From: Labrenzia sp. PHM005
GTDB lineage: Bacteria; Pseudomonadota; Alphaproteobacteria; Rhizobiales; Stappiaceae
Assembly (NCBI RefSeq): GCF_006517275.1
Contig: NZ_CP041191.1
Location: forward strand, 4,521,001 to 4,585,000
Reading direction: 5' to 3'
DNA length: 64,000 nt
In this document: positions 51,935-59,743 of the stretch, piece by piece
How the letters are laid out: every line of letters begins with the position of its first letter
How positions within the stretch are numbered: position 1 is the first letter of the stretch
Made by a program: the position numbers and the translations under genes
The notes under the pieces: generated by a model
Told to the model about the DNA's origin: nothing
Database searches by the model: none
What the model saw: only the letters and a program-made list of their open reading frames with translations

Positions 51935-52114
51935 ATGATGCATACCGGAGATCACTACGAAGCTCGTGCCCGCGCAGAACGCCATTACGAATTGCGCCGT
52001 TTGACCAAGGCCTTGTCAGGCTTTCTGTTTGGCTCAACAGCCGAGCCGCATTCCAACCGTCGCCATCGGCAAGCAGCCAACGACCACTCAGCAAACACCT
52101 CCCGCGCGGCCTAA
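51935..52114 (+). CDS. Small basic protein (59 aa) divergent from LysR
   Basis: ATG at 51935 (with a second ATG at 51938) follows GAAGGAGA at good spacing. The 59-residue product is rich in His, Arg and Ala: MMHTGDHYEARARAERHYEL, then LRRLTKALSGFLFG and a polar, basic C-terminus. It has no signal peptide or membrane span. The Arg-rich helix resembles the short DUF1127-like proteins of alphaproteobacteria, but I cannot place it in that family. It is probably a target of the adjacent LysR regulator. Confidence 0.6.
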   Translation: MMHTGDHYEARARAERHYELRRLTKALSGFLFGSTAEPHSNRRHRQAANDHSANTSRAA

Positions 52115-52168
52115 GCGCGGGAGTTTTCTAAGCGACCGGCCTCGTCATCGGTAACCAGGTCGAACAAG

Positions 52169-54118
52169 TTATTTCACCGGCACATAGTCCGCCGGTTGCC
52201 CTCGGGTGATAACACCCAGATCATCGTTTTCCCGGGCGGCCCGCAGGCGTTCCTCCGCCTCATCAGCTTCACGCTGACGGGCCCACATGGACGCATACAG
52301 ACCGTTGTTGGCCAGCAGCTCTGTATGCGTCCCTCGCTCAGCGATTTCCCCCGCCTCCAGAACGATAATCTGGTCCGCATTGACGACCGTCGAAAGCCGG
52401 TGCGCAATGACCAGCGATGTCCTGTTCTTCGAAACCTGATCGAGCGCTGACTGGATTTCCCGTTCCGTGTGCGTATCAAGCGCAGAGGTCGCCTCATCCA
52501 GGATCAGGATCGGCGGTGCTTTCAAGATCGTGCGGGCAATCGCAACACGTTGTTTCTCACCGCCGGAAAGCTTCAAACCGCGTTCGCCGACCTCCGACTG
52601 ATACCCCTGCGGCAAATTCTCGATGAAGTCATGGATCTGCGCCATGCGCGCTGCTTCCCGAACTTCCTCGTCCGTAGCATCCGGGCGGCCATAACGGATG
52701 TTGTAAGCAATCGTGTCGTTAAAGAGCACGGTGTCTTGGGGCACCATGCCGATGGCATGGCGGACGCTTTCCTGAGTGACATCGCGCACGTCTTGGCCGT
52801 CAATTTCGACCGCACCGCCCGTCACATCGTAAAAGCGGAACAACAGCCTGGAGATGGTCGACTTGCCAGCACCGGAAGGCCCGACGATCGCAACCGTCTT
52901 GCCAGCCGGAACATCGAAATCGACTCCCTTCAAAATCGGCCGGTCGGCATCGTAGTGGAAACGAACATCCCTGAAATGAAGCGCGCCCTCAACGGCCTTG
53001 AGTGGAGCAGCCCCAGGTTTGTCCTGGATTTCAGCCGGCACCAGCAGCAGATCAAACATGGATTCAATGTCAGCCAGGCCCTGTCGGATTTCCCGGTATA
53101 AAAACCCGATAAAATTGAGCGGCATAGAGATCTGCATCAAGAGCGCGTTGATCAGAACAAAATCGCCAATATTCTGTTCTCCGGCCATGATTGCTCTTGC
53201 GGATAGCGCCATACAGGCCGCCATGCCGAGCCCCAGAATGACCGCCTGACCAAAGTTGAGCCAAGCCAAAGACGTCCAGGTTCTTGTTGCGGCTTTCTCA
53301 TACTTGGCCATGGACACATCAAACCGTTCGGCTTCCATTTTTTCATTGCCGAAGTATTTGACGGTTTCAAAGTTCAACAGGCTGTCGATGGCCTTGGAAT
53401 TGGCGTCTGTATCGCTGTCATTCATCTCCCTACGGATATTGATCCGCCAGTTCGAGGTTTTGATGGTGAACCAGACATAGGTGACAATCATCACCGCAAC
53501 GATGACGACGTAATAAAAACCAAACTGATACCAGATGACGGCGGCCATCAAGGCGAACTCAAGAACCGTCGGAATGCCGTTCAAGATCGTGAACCGGACA
53601 ATCGATTCAATGCCTTTGACACCCCGCTCAATGACGCGGCTCAAGCCGCCTGTACGCCGGGCCAGATGAAACCGCAAGGACAGTTGATGCAAGTGGCGGA
53701 ACGTCAGCTTGGCGAGCTGGCGAACCGCATGCTGCCCAACCCGGGCAAACAGGGCATCGCGCATCTGATTAAAGGCGACCGCCAGAACACGAGCGGCGTT
53801 ATAAGCCAGTACCAGCATCACTGGTGCAACAAGAAAGGCTGGCAGCCCGACCTCTTCACCGGCCAATGCATCGGTCGCCCAGGCAAAAAAGTACGGCGAC
53901 AGCACTGTGACGCATTTGGCGACCACAAGCGCAGCAATCGCCAGCAAAACCCGTTTTTTCAGGTCCGGCCGATTCGCTGGCCAGATATACGGCCACAAAT
54001 TGGCAAGGGTTGTCAGCGTGTTGCCTTCATCGGCGCTCACAGCCTTTTGGGGTGCAGCAGGCTTCGGCGCCTGGCCAGCTTCAGTCGCCGCCGCTGACGT
54101 ATTCATTGACTGGGTCAA
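52169..54118 (-). CDS. Atm1/HMT1-type ABC exporter
   Basis: The 649-residue half-transporter has six membrane helices (about 57-345) and an ATPase domain with Walker A GPSGAGKST, signature LSGGEKQ and Walker B ILILDEATSALD. NFETVKYFGNE and FHLARRTGGLSRVIERG are the Atm1/ABCB7 marks. Such exporters move glutathione-linked metal or sulfur species; bacterial Atm1 has been tied to heavy-metal tolerance. The ArsR gene upstream (34 bp) supports a metal-linked role. TTG at 54118 follows AGAGG; ATG at 54106 is an alternative start. Confidence 0.88.
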   Translation of the reverse strand: MTQSMNTSAAATEAGQAPKPAAPQKAVSADEGNTLTTLANLWPYIWPANRPDLKKRVLLAIAALVVAKCVTVLSPYFFAWATDALAGEEVGLPAFLVAPVMLVLAYNAARVLAVAFNQMRDALFARVGQHAVRQLAKLTFRHLHQLSLRFHLARRTGGLSRVIERGVKGIESIVRFTILNGIPTVLEFALMAAVIWYQFGFYYVVIVAVMIVTYVWFTIKTSNWRINIRREMNDSDTDANSKAIDSLLNFETVKYFGNEKMEAERFDVSMAKYEKAATRTWTSLAWLNFGQAVILGLGMAACMALSARAIMAGEQNIGDFVLINALLMQISMPLNFIGFLYREIRQGLADIESMFDLLLVPAEIQDKPGAAPLKAVEGALHFRDVRFHYDADRPILKGVDFDVPAGKTVAIVGPSGAGKSTISRLLFRFYDVTGGAVEIDGQDVRDVTQESVRHAIGMVPQDTVLFNDTIAYNIRYGRPDATDEEVREAARMAQIHDFIENLPQGYQSEVGERGLKLSGGEKQRVAIARTILKAPPILILDEATSALDTHTEREIQSALDQVSKNRTSLVIAHRLSTVVNADQIIVLEAGEIAERGTHTELLANNGLYASMWARQREADEAEERLRAARENDDLGVITRGQPADYVPVK

Positions 54119-54152
54119 ATGTCCTCTCCCGTCGGCCTAGTGGCCGCCTCGG

Positions 54153-54557
54153 TTATTTGTCTTGTGCGTCCGTTAGTCCGGCCATTGCTTTGCCTGGATT
54201 TTCCTGACCATCCGCTTTGGCAGCGTTTAAAACTTTCCAGAAGGCGGCCGATGCGTCTTCGGCCTGCTGGAGGCGCGCCCAATTCAGATGGTAGTGGCAA
54301 TTGCGTCCGCGGGTATCGCAGGTAAGGAGGCCCGCTTCCTTTAAAACCTGCAGATGTTGAGACACGGTGGATTGAGCGAGCGGCAATGCATCGACGATCT
54401 GTCCGCAACACGCCTCCTGCTCACCTGCGAGCCGGCGGAGAATTGCGATCCGCGCAGGATGACCAAGCGCCCGGAACATCGCCGCCAGATCCTCACATGC
54501 CGAAAGGCAGGGCAAATCGGTATCCGCAATAATCAGCGGGCCGTCTGTTTCGTTCAT
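54153..54557 (-). CDS. ArsR family metalloregulator
   Basis: The 134-residue protein has the ArsR winged helix (FRALGHPARIAILRRLAG, CCGQIVDALPLAQSTVSQHLQVLKEAGLL) with cysteines in DLPCLSACEDL, EACCG, LTCDTRGRNCHY that could bind a soft metal or metalloid. It carries GGAGG upstream and a TGATCG-N8-CGATCA repeat 30 bp before its start. It is the first gene of an operon with the Atm1-like exporter, so it probably represses that exporter until a metal or metalloid binds. Confidence 0.88.
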   Translation of the reverse strand: MNETDGPLIIADTDLPCLSACEDLAAMFRALGHPARIAILRRLAGEQEACCGQIVDALPLAQSTVSQHLQVLKEAGLLTCDTRGRNCHYHLNWARLQQAEDASAAFWKVLNAAKADGQENPGKAMAGLTDAQDK

Positions 54558-54586
54558 GCAGAACCTCCAGAAGGATCACAAAAATA

Positions 54587-54606
54587 TGATCGTAAATATG
54601 CGATCA
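54587..54606. promoter_or_regulatory. ArsR operator candidate TGATCG-N8-CGATCA
   Basis: Six-base arms form a perfect inverted repeat around TAAATATG, about 30 bp upstream of the arsR ATG. It lies in the promoter region of the arsR-exporter operon. Confidence 0.6.
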
Positions 54607-54632
54607 ATCTTCAGAAAGACAAGAGCCAGAAA

Positions 54633-54665
54633 CAATTAAGGCGGGCCCCATTTCTGGCGCCCGCC
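54633..54665 (-). terminator. Terminator candidate after the LysM gene
   Basis: On the minus strand, GGCGGGC pairs with GCCCGCC with a partly paired 12-nt loop, followed by TTAATTGTTT. It lies about 30 nt after the LysM stop. Confidence 0.55.
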
Positions 54666-54694
54666 CGGTTTTGTGCAATTTGTTCTTACAAAAA

Positions 54695-56536
54695 TCAGCC
54701 GTTGCGGCCGTTGTCCGCGTCCGGTTTCGGCCAGTTGAGATCACCCTCCGGTGTCAGGAAAACCTGACCAGGATAAATCAGATCCGGATTTCGGATTTGT
54801 CCCTGATTGGCCTGATAAATTGTGGTGTAGCGGATGCCCTCTCCGTAAAGGCGGCGGGAAATCCTCCACAGGTTATCGCCTTTGCGGATGATCACCACAG
54901 GCAGGGCTTTCTGGACCTCCGCACCTTGCGCATCCGGTGAACTGCCAGAACCGCTGACGACAACTTTGGTCAGGACGATCTGTTGATCCTGCTCTTTTTC
55001 AAACACCACTGCGGCACGCGCATCAACGGAGCTGCCGTCGTCGCCGATCATGTCGGCCCGGACTTCCACATTGCCTTCCGCAACATTCTTGTTGCCTTCA
55101 ACAAGCCATTTGCCGCTGGAATTCACCTTCGCTTCGCCTTGGTAGTCGTCGCCGACATAAACCCGGACAGACGAGCCTGGGTCCCCTGTTCCAGCCACAT
55201 AGACCTTGTCTTTTTCGGATTCGACAGCTTCCACTGTTACCGACGGCGTCGGGTCGTTGGTCTGGCTTGTTGCGCCAGCAGCAGTACTGTCATTCGTAGG
55301 CGCCGGTGTTTCTGATGAACTTGGAGGCTGAGACGGCGGTGCGGCGGCAAGTTGCTGATCACTGCTCGATGTTTCTGTTGCGCTCGGTGCACTCGCCGTT
55401 TCTTCGGAAGCAGATGCGCCTGAAGATGCAGATTTGGTTGCAGAAGGAGCGTCGTTCTGCGCCGCGTCGGTAGCCAATGCAACTTGCTGCGAACCTTCGG
55501 ATACCTCTTGAGAGGCGCTCTCTGTAGCAGCATCCGCGGTCTCAGTTTCTTCACCGGCAGTGACGTCGCCTTCAGAACTTTGAACCGCCCCGGCTTGACC
55601 GGTCTCGGTTGTTGCCGGTTTCTCAGAAGCCGCAGCAACTTCCGTGGAAGCCGTTGGCGTTTGCTCTTCAGCCGGCTGTTTTTCCGGCGTATTAGCTGCG
55701 GTTTCACTGTCTTCCGCAGCTGTCTTCTCTTCAGCTATACCTGTATCAGCCGAAGCAGCTATACCGGTATCAGCCGCGGCTGTCTCGGCCGGCTTATCAA
55801 CTGCAGCCTCGCTGTTTTGATCATCTGTGCCCGGCGCTGCAGCGACAACGGTTTCTTTGGCTTTTGGTGTATCATCAGGGCTACTGGCAGGTGCTTCCGC
55901 AACAGCGCTGGGTGCGGCTGTCTCAGGTTTCTGCAAAATATCCGACGGTCCATCCGGTGAATTGAGCACTACAAGCGGCTGTTCCTTGCCCCCTTGCGCA
56001 ATCGACACCGCAACGCGTTCTTCGGAACCAGAAATCACTTCACCGTTTTGGTCATGGGTTTCCAGTCCGACATCATAATCACCCGGTTTCAGCGGTTCAT
56101 TGAGAATGATGGTCCATTCTCCGACTTCATTTGCGATGCTCTTGCCAACAACTTCGCCATTGGCTGTCAGGGCAACAATTGCCCCCGCTTCGGAGCGGCC
56201 GGCAACCACAGTTTCACCGGTAGGCTCTACACCAACGACATCAAAGCTTGGTTTGGCGGGATCAGCCGTAACTGCCACTTGCGCGTCTGGAGATGCCGGC
56301 GTTTCAGCCACCTCCTCAGATGGCGATGTCTCGGCTGCAGGTGTGGCGGCTTTGTCAGGCGCTGCAGCAACATTTGGTGTCGTCTCACCTGCGGTTGTCG
56401 CTTGCGGCGCAGAGACTTCGCTTTCGTTTTGAAATGGAAGATCTCCGGTCTCGCGATAAATGTAGCCGGTCACCAATGCTGCAATGCCCACCGGCACCGC
56501 AATGATCAATGTCCAGATCAAGGTCTGTTTGTTCAT
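54695..56536 (-). CDS. LysM-domain peptidoglycan-binding protein with Ig-like repeats
   Basis: The 613-residue protein has one N-terminal membrane helix (about 7-27), an Ig-like module (about 95-185, VGVEPTGETVVAGRSEAGAIVAL), a very long Ala/Glu/Thr/Ser-rich linker (about 200-440) with repeats such as ADTGIA, a second Ig-like module (VTVEAVESEKDKVYVAGTGD) and a C-terminal LysM (VIIRKGDNLWRISRRLYGEG, NPDLIYPGQVFLTP). LysM binds peptidoglycan glycan strands, so the protein may tie the inner membrane to the wall. The family is seen in Hyphomicrobiales; the function is unknown. Confidence 0.85.
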   Translation of the reverse strand: MNKQTLIWTLIIAVPVGIAALVTGYIYRETGDLPFQNESEVSAPQATTAGETTPNVAAAPDKAATPAAETSPSEEVAETPASPDAQVAVTADPAKPSFDVVGVEPTGETVVAGRSEAGAIVALTANGEVVGKSIANEVGEWTIILNEPLKPGDYDVGLETHDQNGEVISGSEERVAVSIAQGGKEQPLVVLNSPDGPSDILQKPETAAPSAVAEAPASSPDDTPKAKETVVAAAPGTDDQNSEAAVDKPAETAAADTGIAASADTGIAEEKTAAEDSETAANTPEKQPAEEQTPTASTEVAAASEKPATTETGQAGAVQSSEGDVTAGEETETADAATESASQEVSEGSQQVALATDAAQNDAPSATKSASSGASASEETASAPSATETSSSDQQLAAAPPSQPPSSSETPAPTNDSTAAGATSQTNDPTPSVTVEAVESEKDKVYVAGTGDPGSSVRVYVGDDYQGEAKVNSSGKWLVEGNKNVAEGNVEVRADMIGDDGSSVDARAAVVFEKEQDQQIVLTKVVVSGSGSSPDAQGAEVQKALPVVIIRKGDNLWRISRRLYGEGIRYTTIYQANQGQIRNPDLIYPGQVFLTPEGDLNWPKPDADNGRNG

Positions 56537-56747
56537 TGTTCATCCCATCGAAAGCCTTCGGGCCCTGCCGCCCAGCACTTTCGTCTATTCCCTTTACGTG
56601 CCGCAGCTTAGGCATGCCAGCACATGGATAATCTTACCCATGCATAACGGCCTTTTTGTGCCGCGGCAAGAAAACCAGCTGTTTGCACTGGTTGTTTCGA
56701 ACAGAATGCTTGACCTCTTGCATGGCGCAATGCCACATCATGGACTT

Positions 56748-57365
56748 ATGACGACAAAATCTCCAAAACACCTGACAAGCGTTTGTGTTTACTGCGGCTC
56801 CAGTTTCGGCTCCGATCCGGCCCACGAGGCTGCCGCGGCCCGGCTTGGCCAGCTGATCGCCGAATCCGGTTTGCGGCTCGTTTACGGCGGCGGTGCCGTC
56901 GGTTTGATGGGAACTGTTGCCCGCGCAGCTATGGAATGCGGCGGTGCGGTCACCGGCATCATCCCACGGTTTCTTGAAAAACGCGAAGTGATGCTGGAAA
57001 CGCTTGAAGATCTGGTGATCACTCAGACCATGCATGAGCGAAAGCAGCTGATGTTCCAAAAATCAGATGCCTTCATCGCCCTGCCCGGCGGCATTGGCAC
57101 TTTGGAAGAAGCCGTGGAAATGATGACATGGGCACAGCTCGGTCAGCACCGCAAACCGGTGGTCCTTGCAAATATCAATGGGTTCTGGTCACCACTTCTG
57201 GAACTGCTCGACCATATGCGGGCTCAAGGCTATATCCGACCGGACACCGAAGTGCCGTACCTGATTGCCAAACAGGTTGGCGAGATCATTCCAATGCTGG
57301 AACAAACTGTCGCACGTGGTCCTTCCATTGGCGGTGAAGGCGTTGCTTCAACAGAAGAACTTTAG
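56748..57365 (+). CDS. LOG-family protein (TIGR00730-type nucleotide 5'-monophosphate phosphoribohydrolase)
   Basis: The chosen ATG at 56748 (MTTKSPKHLTSVCVYCGSSFG) is a guess, since no SD is clear; 56730 and 56706 are also in frame. The 205-residue product has the family motifs YGGGAVGLMG (GGGxxGxMG) and LPGGIGTLEE (PGGxGTxxE), with MHERKQLMFQKSDAFIAL before the second. Plant and bacterial relatives release cytokinin bases from nucleotides; bacterial members often act on purine monophosphates. It is divergent from the LysM gene. Confidence 0.88.
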   Translation: MTTKSPKHLTSVCVYCGSSFGSDPAHEAAAARLGQLIAESGLRLVYGGGAVGLMGTVARAAMECGGAVTGIIPRFLEKREVMLETLEDLVITQTMHERKQLMFQKSDAFIALPGGIGTLEEAVEMMTWAQLGQHRKPVVLANINGFWSPLLELLDHMRAQGYIRPDTEVPYLIAKQVGEIIPMLEQTVARGPSIGGEGVASTEEL

Positions 57366-57522
57366 TCAGAAAAACAAAAAGCTGAACTATCTCAGCCCCT
57401 AAGGGGTAAAACGTCGCAAATCTGCCTCAAAACAACTTGCTTACCGATACCAAATATTAAGACCTTGGAAGCTTCTTTGACCCAGGTTTTGAGCAGAAAA
57501 AGACTCGGACGGACACGGTCCC

Positions 57523-58776
57523 ATGCGCACAACGCTGCTGGTTGAAGATGCTTCCTTTTTTGAGAAGGCGATTGTTGATCGCCTTCAAAAAGTTGGCCGT
57601 CACCAGATTATGGTTGCCCGCAACTACGAAGAGGCGGAAAAATGCCTCGATATGCCAATTTGTGATCCAGATCTGGCATTGGTCGATCTTACTCTGCCGG
57701 ATGCCCCCAATGGTGAGATCGTTGACTTGTGCCGTGACAGAGGCATTCCGACGATCATTTTCACTAGTAGGTTCGACACAGACATCCGGGAAAAGGCGCT
57801 GGCAAAAGGGGTTATCGACTATATCCTGAAGGACACGCCCGCTAGCCTCGACTACGTAGCTGAGCTTCTCAAACGGCTGTCCAACAATCCTAAAACCGGC
57901 ATCCTGATCCTTGATGACTCTGCTGTTGGCCGGCAGAAAATCGCGGAAATCACGTCGCAGCACCTTTATCAAGTCTTTGAGGCGAGCACCTGCGCCGAAG
58001 CACTTTCTGTTCTTGAAGAAACGCCACAGATCAAACTGGTCCTGGCTGACTATTATATGCCGGGCGAGGACGGGTTTGCCTTCCTGAAAACCGTGCGTCG
58101 GAAATACAGCCGTGAACGCCTCAGCGTCATCGGCATGTCCTCGCGGGCCAGCTCGGAAAACAGAATCCGTTTTTTAAAATATGGCGCGGCAGATTTCATT
58201 GCGAAGGACTATTCGCCGGAGGAAATCCTACTGCGCATTTCTCTCAATCTGGACATGATGGAGAGGATTTCGGAGCTGAACACGCTCGCCATGCACGATG
58301 CTTTAACCGGTGTCCACAACCGGCACTATTTGTTTGGCGAAGGCGCCAAAATCATCGAGTCCTGGGCTCACCGTGACGGCAGGGCCGCATGGACAGCGGT
58401 CTTCGACCTCGACTCATTCAAGAAAATCAATGACGAACTCGGTCATGACATTGGCGATACCGTCCTTTTAAATTTTGCGCGCCAATTGAAAGCGCTGGCC
58501 GGACCAGAAGACATCATTGTACGTCTTGGTGGTGACGAATTTTGCGCCGTTTTCCGGTCTGAAACACGCGACAGTGTTAACCTGAAGTTGGCCGGATTTA
58601 TGAAGAGTTTGAATTCTCACCCGATCAGGCACGCCGGGCCGGATTTATTGTGCCAAACCAGTGTCGGCGTCGCACGGATCACTGAGGGTGATCTTCTTGA
58701 ATCACTCAGAAAAGCGGACAAGAATCTTTATTCGGCCAAGCGCACTGGCAGCGGTCTCATGACCGCTGCGGAGTAG
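57523..58776 (+). CDS. Dual-receiver diguanylate cyclase (PleD-like)
   Basis: The 417-residue product has two receiver domains (about 1-118 and 125-245; phospho-acceptor Asp55 in LVDLTLPD and Asp176 in LADYYMPGEDG, with conserved Lys103 and Lys228) and a GGDEF domain (about 255-415) with intact GGDEF at 336-340. The product is expected to make c-di-GMP when phosphorylated. The inhibitory I-site RxxD, five residues before GGDEF, reads GPED (327-330), so the Arg is missing. No histidine kinase is adjacent. The upstream SD is weak. Confidence 0.9.
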   Translation: MRTTLLVEDASFFEKAIVDRLQKVGRHQIMVARNYEEAEKCLDMPICDPDLALVDLTLPDAPNGEIVDLCRDRGIPTIIFTSRFDTDIREKALAKGVIDYILKDTPASLDYVAELLKRLSNNPKTGILILDDSAVGRQKIAEITSQHLYQVFEASTCAEALSVLEETPQIKLVLADYYMPGEDGFAFLKTVRRKYSRERLSVIGMSSRASSENRIRFLKYGAADFIAKDYSPEEILLRISLNLDMMERISELNTLAMHDALTGVHNRHYLFGEGAKIIESWAHRDGRAAWTAVFDLDSFKKINDELGHDIGDTVLLNFARQLKALAGPEDIIVRLGGDEFCAVFRSETRDSVNLKLAGFMKSLNSHPIRHAGPDLLCQTSVGVARITEGDLLESLRKADKNLYSAKRTGSGLMTAAE

Positions 58777-58793
58777 TACTTTTATTTTTCCCC

Positions 58794-59711
58794 TTAGGAA
58801 GTCACCGACTTGCGCGCGTTCCGCCAACTGTCGAGCGTAAACACCACCAAGGCCAGCCAAATTAGAGAAAATCCAGCTAATTTGGCCTGATCCAAAGGTT
58901 CGCCCCAGACATAGACGGCCATCAAAAAATGGATTGATGGCGCAATATATTGCATCAACCCGAGCATGAAGAGCGGTAAACGGCGCGCAGCAGAGCTGAA
59001 GAAGATCAACGGAAGTGCAGTTACTATGCCGGTCCCGGCAAGCGCAGCCAGCACAGGCAGATCGTTCAGGATGAGCGCGTCCACGCCCCAGGACAGGTTC
59101 AGCAGCAAGTAACCAGCAGCCATCGGGAACAACAGCACGGTCTCGACAAACAGACCCGGCGTCGCCTTGACCGGTGTCACCTTGCGCACATATCCATAGC
59201 CTGCGAAGGAAAATGCTAGCACGAGTGAAACCCAAGGCAATCCGCCAGCCAGAACAGCCTGCAGCACAACAGCAAATCCGGCAAGCGCACAGGCAATGTA
59301 TTGCCCCCGCGACATGCGTTCGCGCAGGACAATCAACCCAACCAAGATGCTCACCAGCGGATTGATGAAATAGCCCAAAGACACATCCAGAACCTGCTCA
59401 TTGGCGATTGCCCAGACAAACACCAACCAGTTGACCGAAATGAATCCGGCCGAAATGGCGAGTTTTTTCAAAATCGCTGCATCGGCAAACACATCGAGCA
59501 CTTCTTGCCAGCGCCCGCGCATGTAAAGAAATCCGCCGACGAACAGGACGGACCACGCGATCCGATGTGCCACGACCAGATCGGCGGGCACGGTGTCGGT
59601 CAGCTTGTAATAGGCGGGAAAAAAGCCCCACATGCCATAGGCCGCCAGCCCGAAGAGAATACCCCGGCGGAATTCGTCCTCGGTCTCAGAGGGAACCGCA
59701 GACTGAGACAT
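58794..59711 (-). CDS. RarD-type EamA transporter
   Basis: The 305-residue product has about ten hydrophobic segments and the family features of RarD (GILFGLAAYGMWGFFPAYYKL, HRIAWSVLFVG, LGYFINPLVSILVG). RarD proteins are in the drug/metabolite transporter superfamily; the substrate is unclear and the chloramphenicol-sensitive name is historical. It converges on the cyclase gene with a 17-bp gap. cimA lies 32 bp downstream on the same strand. Confidence 0.85.
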   Translation of the reverse strand: MSQSAVPSETEDEFRRGILFGLAAYGMWGFFPAYYKLTDTVPADLVVAHRIAWSVLFVGGFLYMRGRWQEVLDVFADAAILKKLAISAGFISVNWLVFVWAIANEQVLDVSLGYFINPLVSILVGLIVLRERMSRGQYIACALAGFAVVLQAVLAGGLPWVSLVLAFSFAGYGYVRKVTPVKATPGLFVETVLLFPMAAGYLLLNLSWGVDALILNDLPVLAALAGTGIVTALPLIFFSSAARRLPLFMLGLMQYIAPSIHFLMAVYVWGEPLDQAKLAGFSLIWLALVVFTLDSWRNARKSVTS

Positions 59712-59743
59712 GCCCGTGCCTTTCTGGCGCTGTAAGGAAAGCC

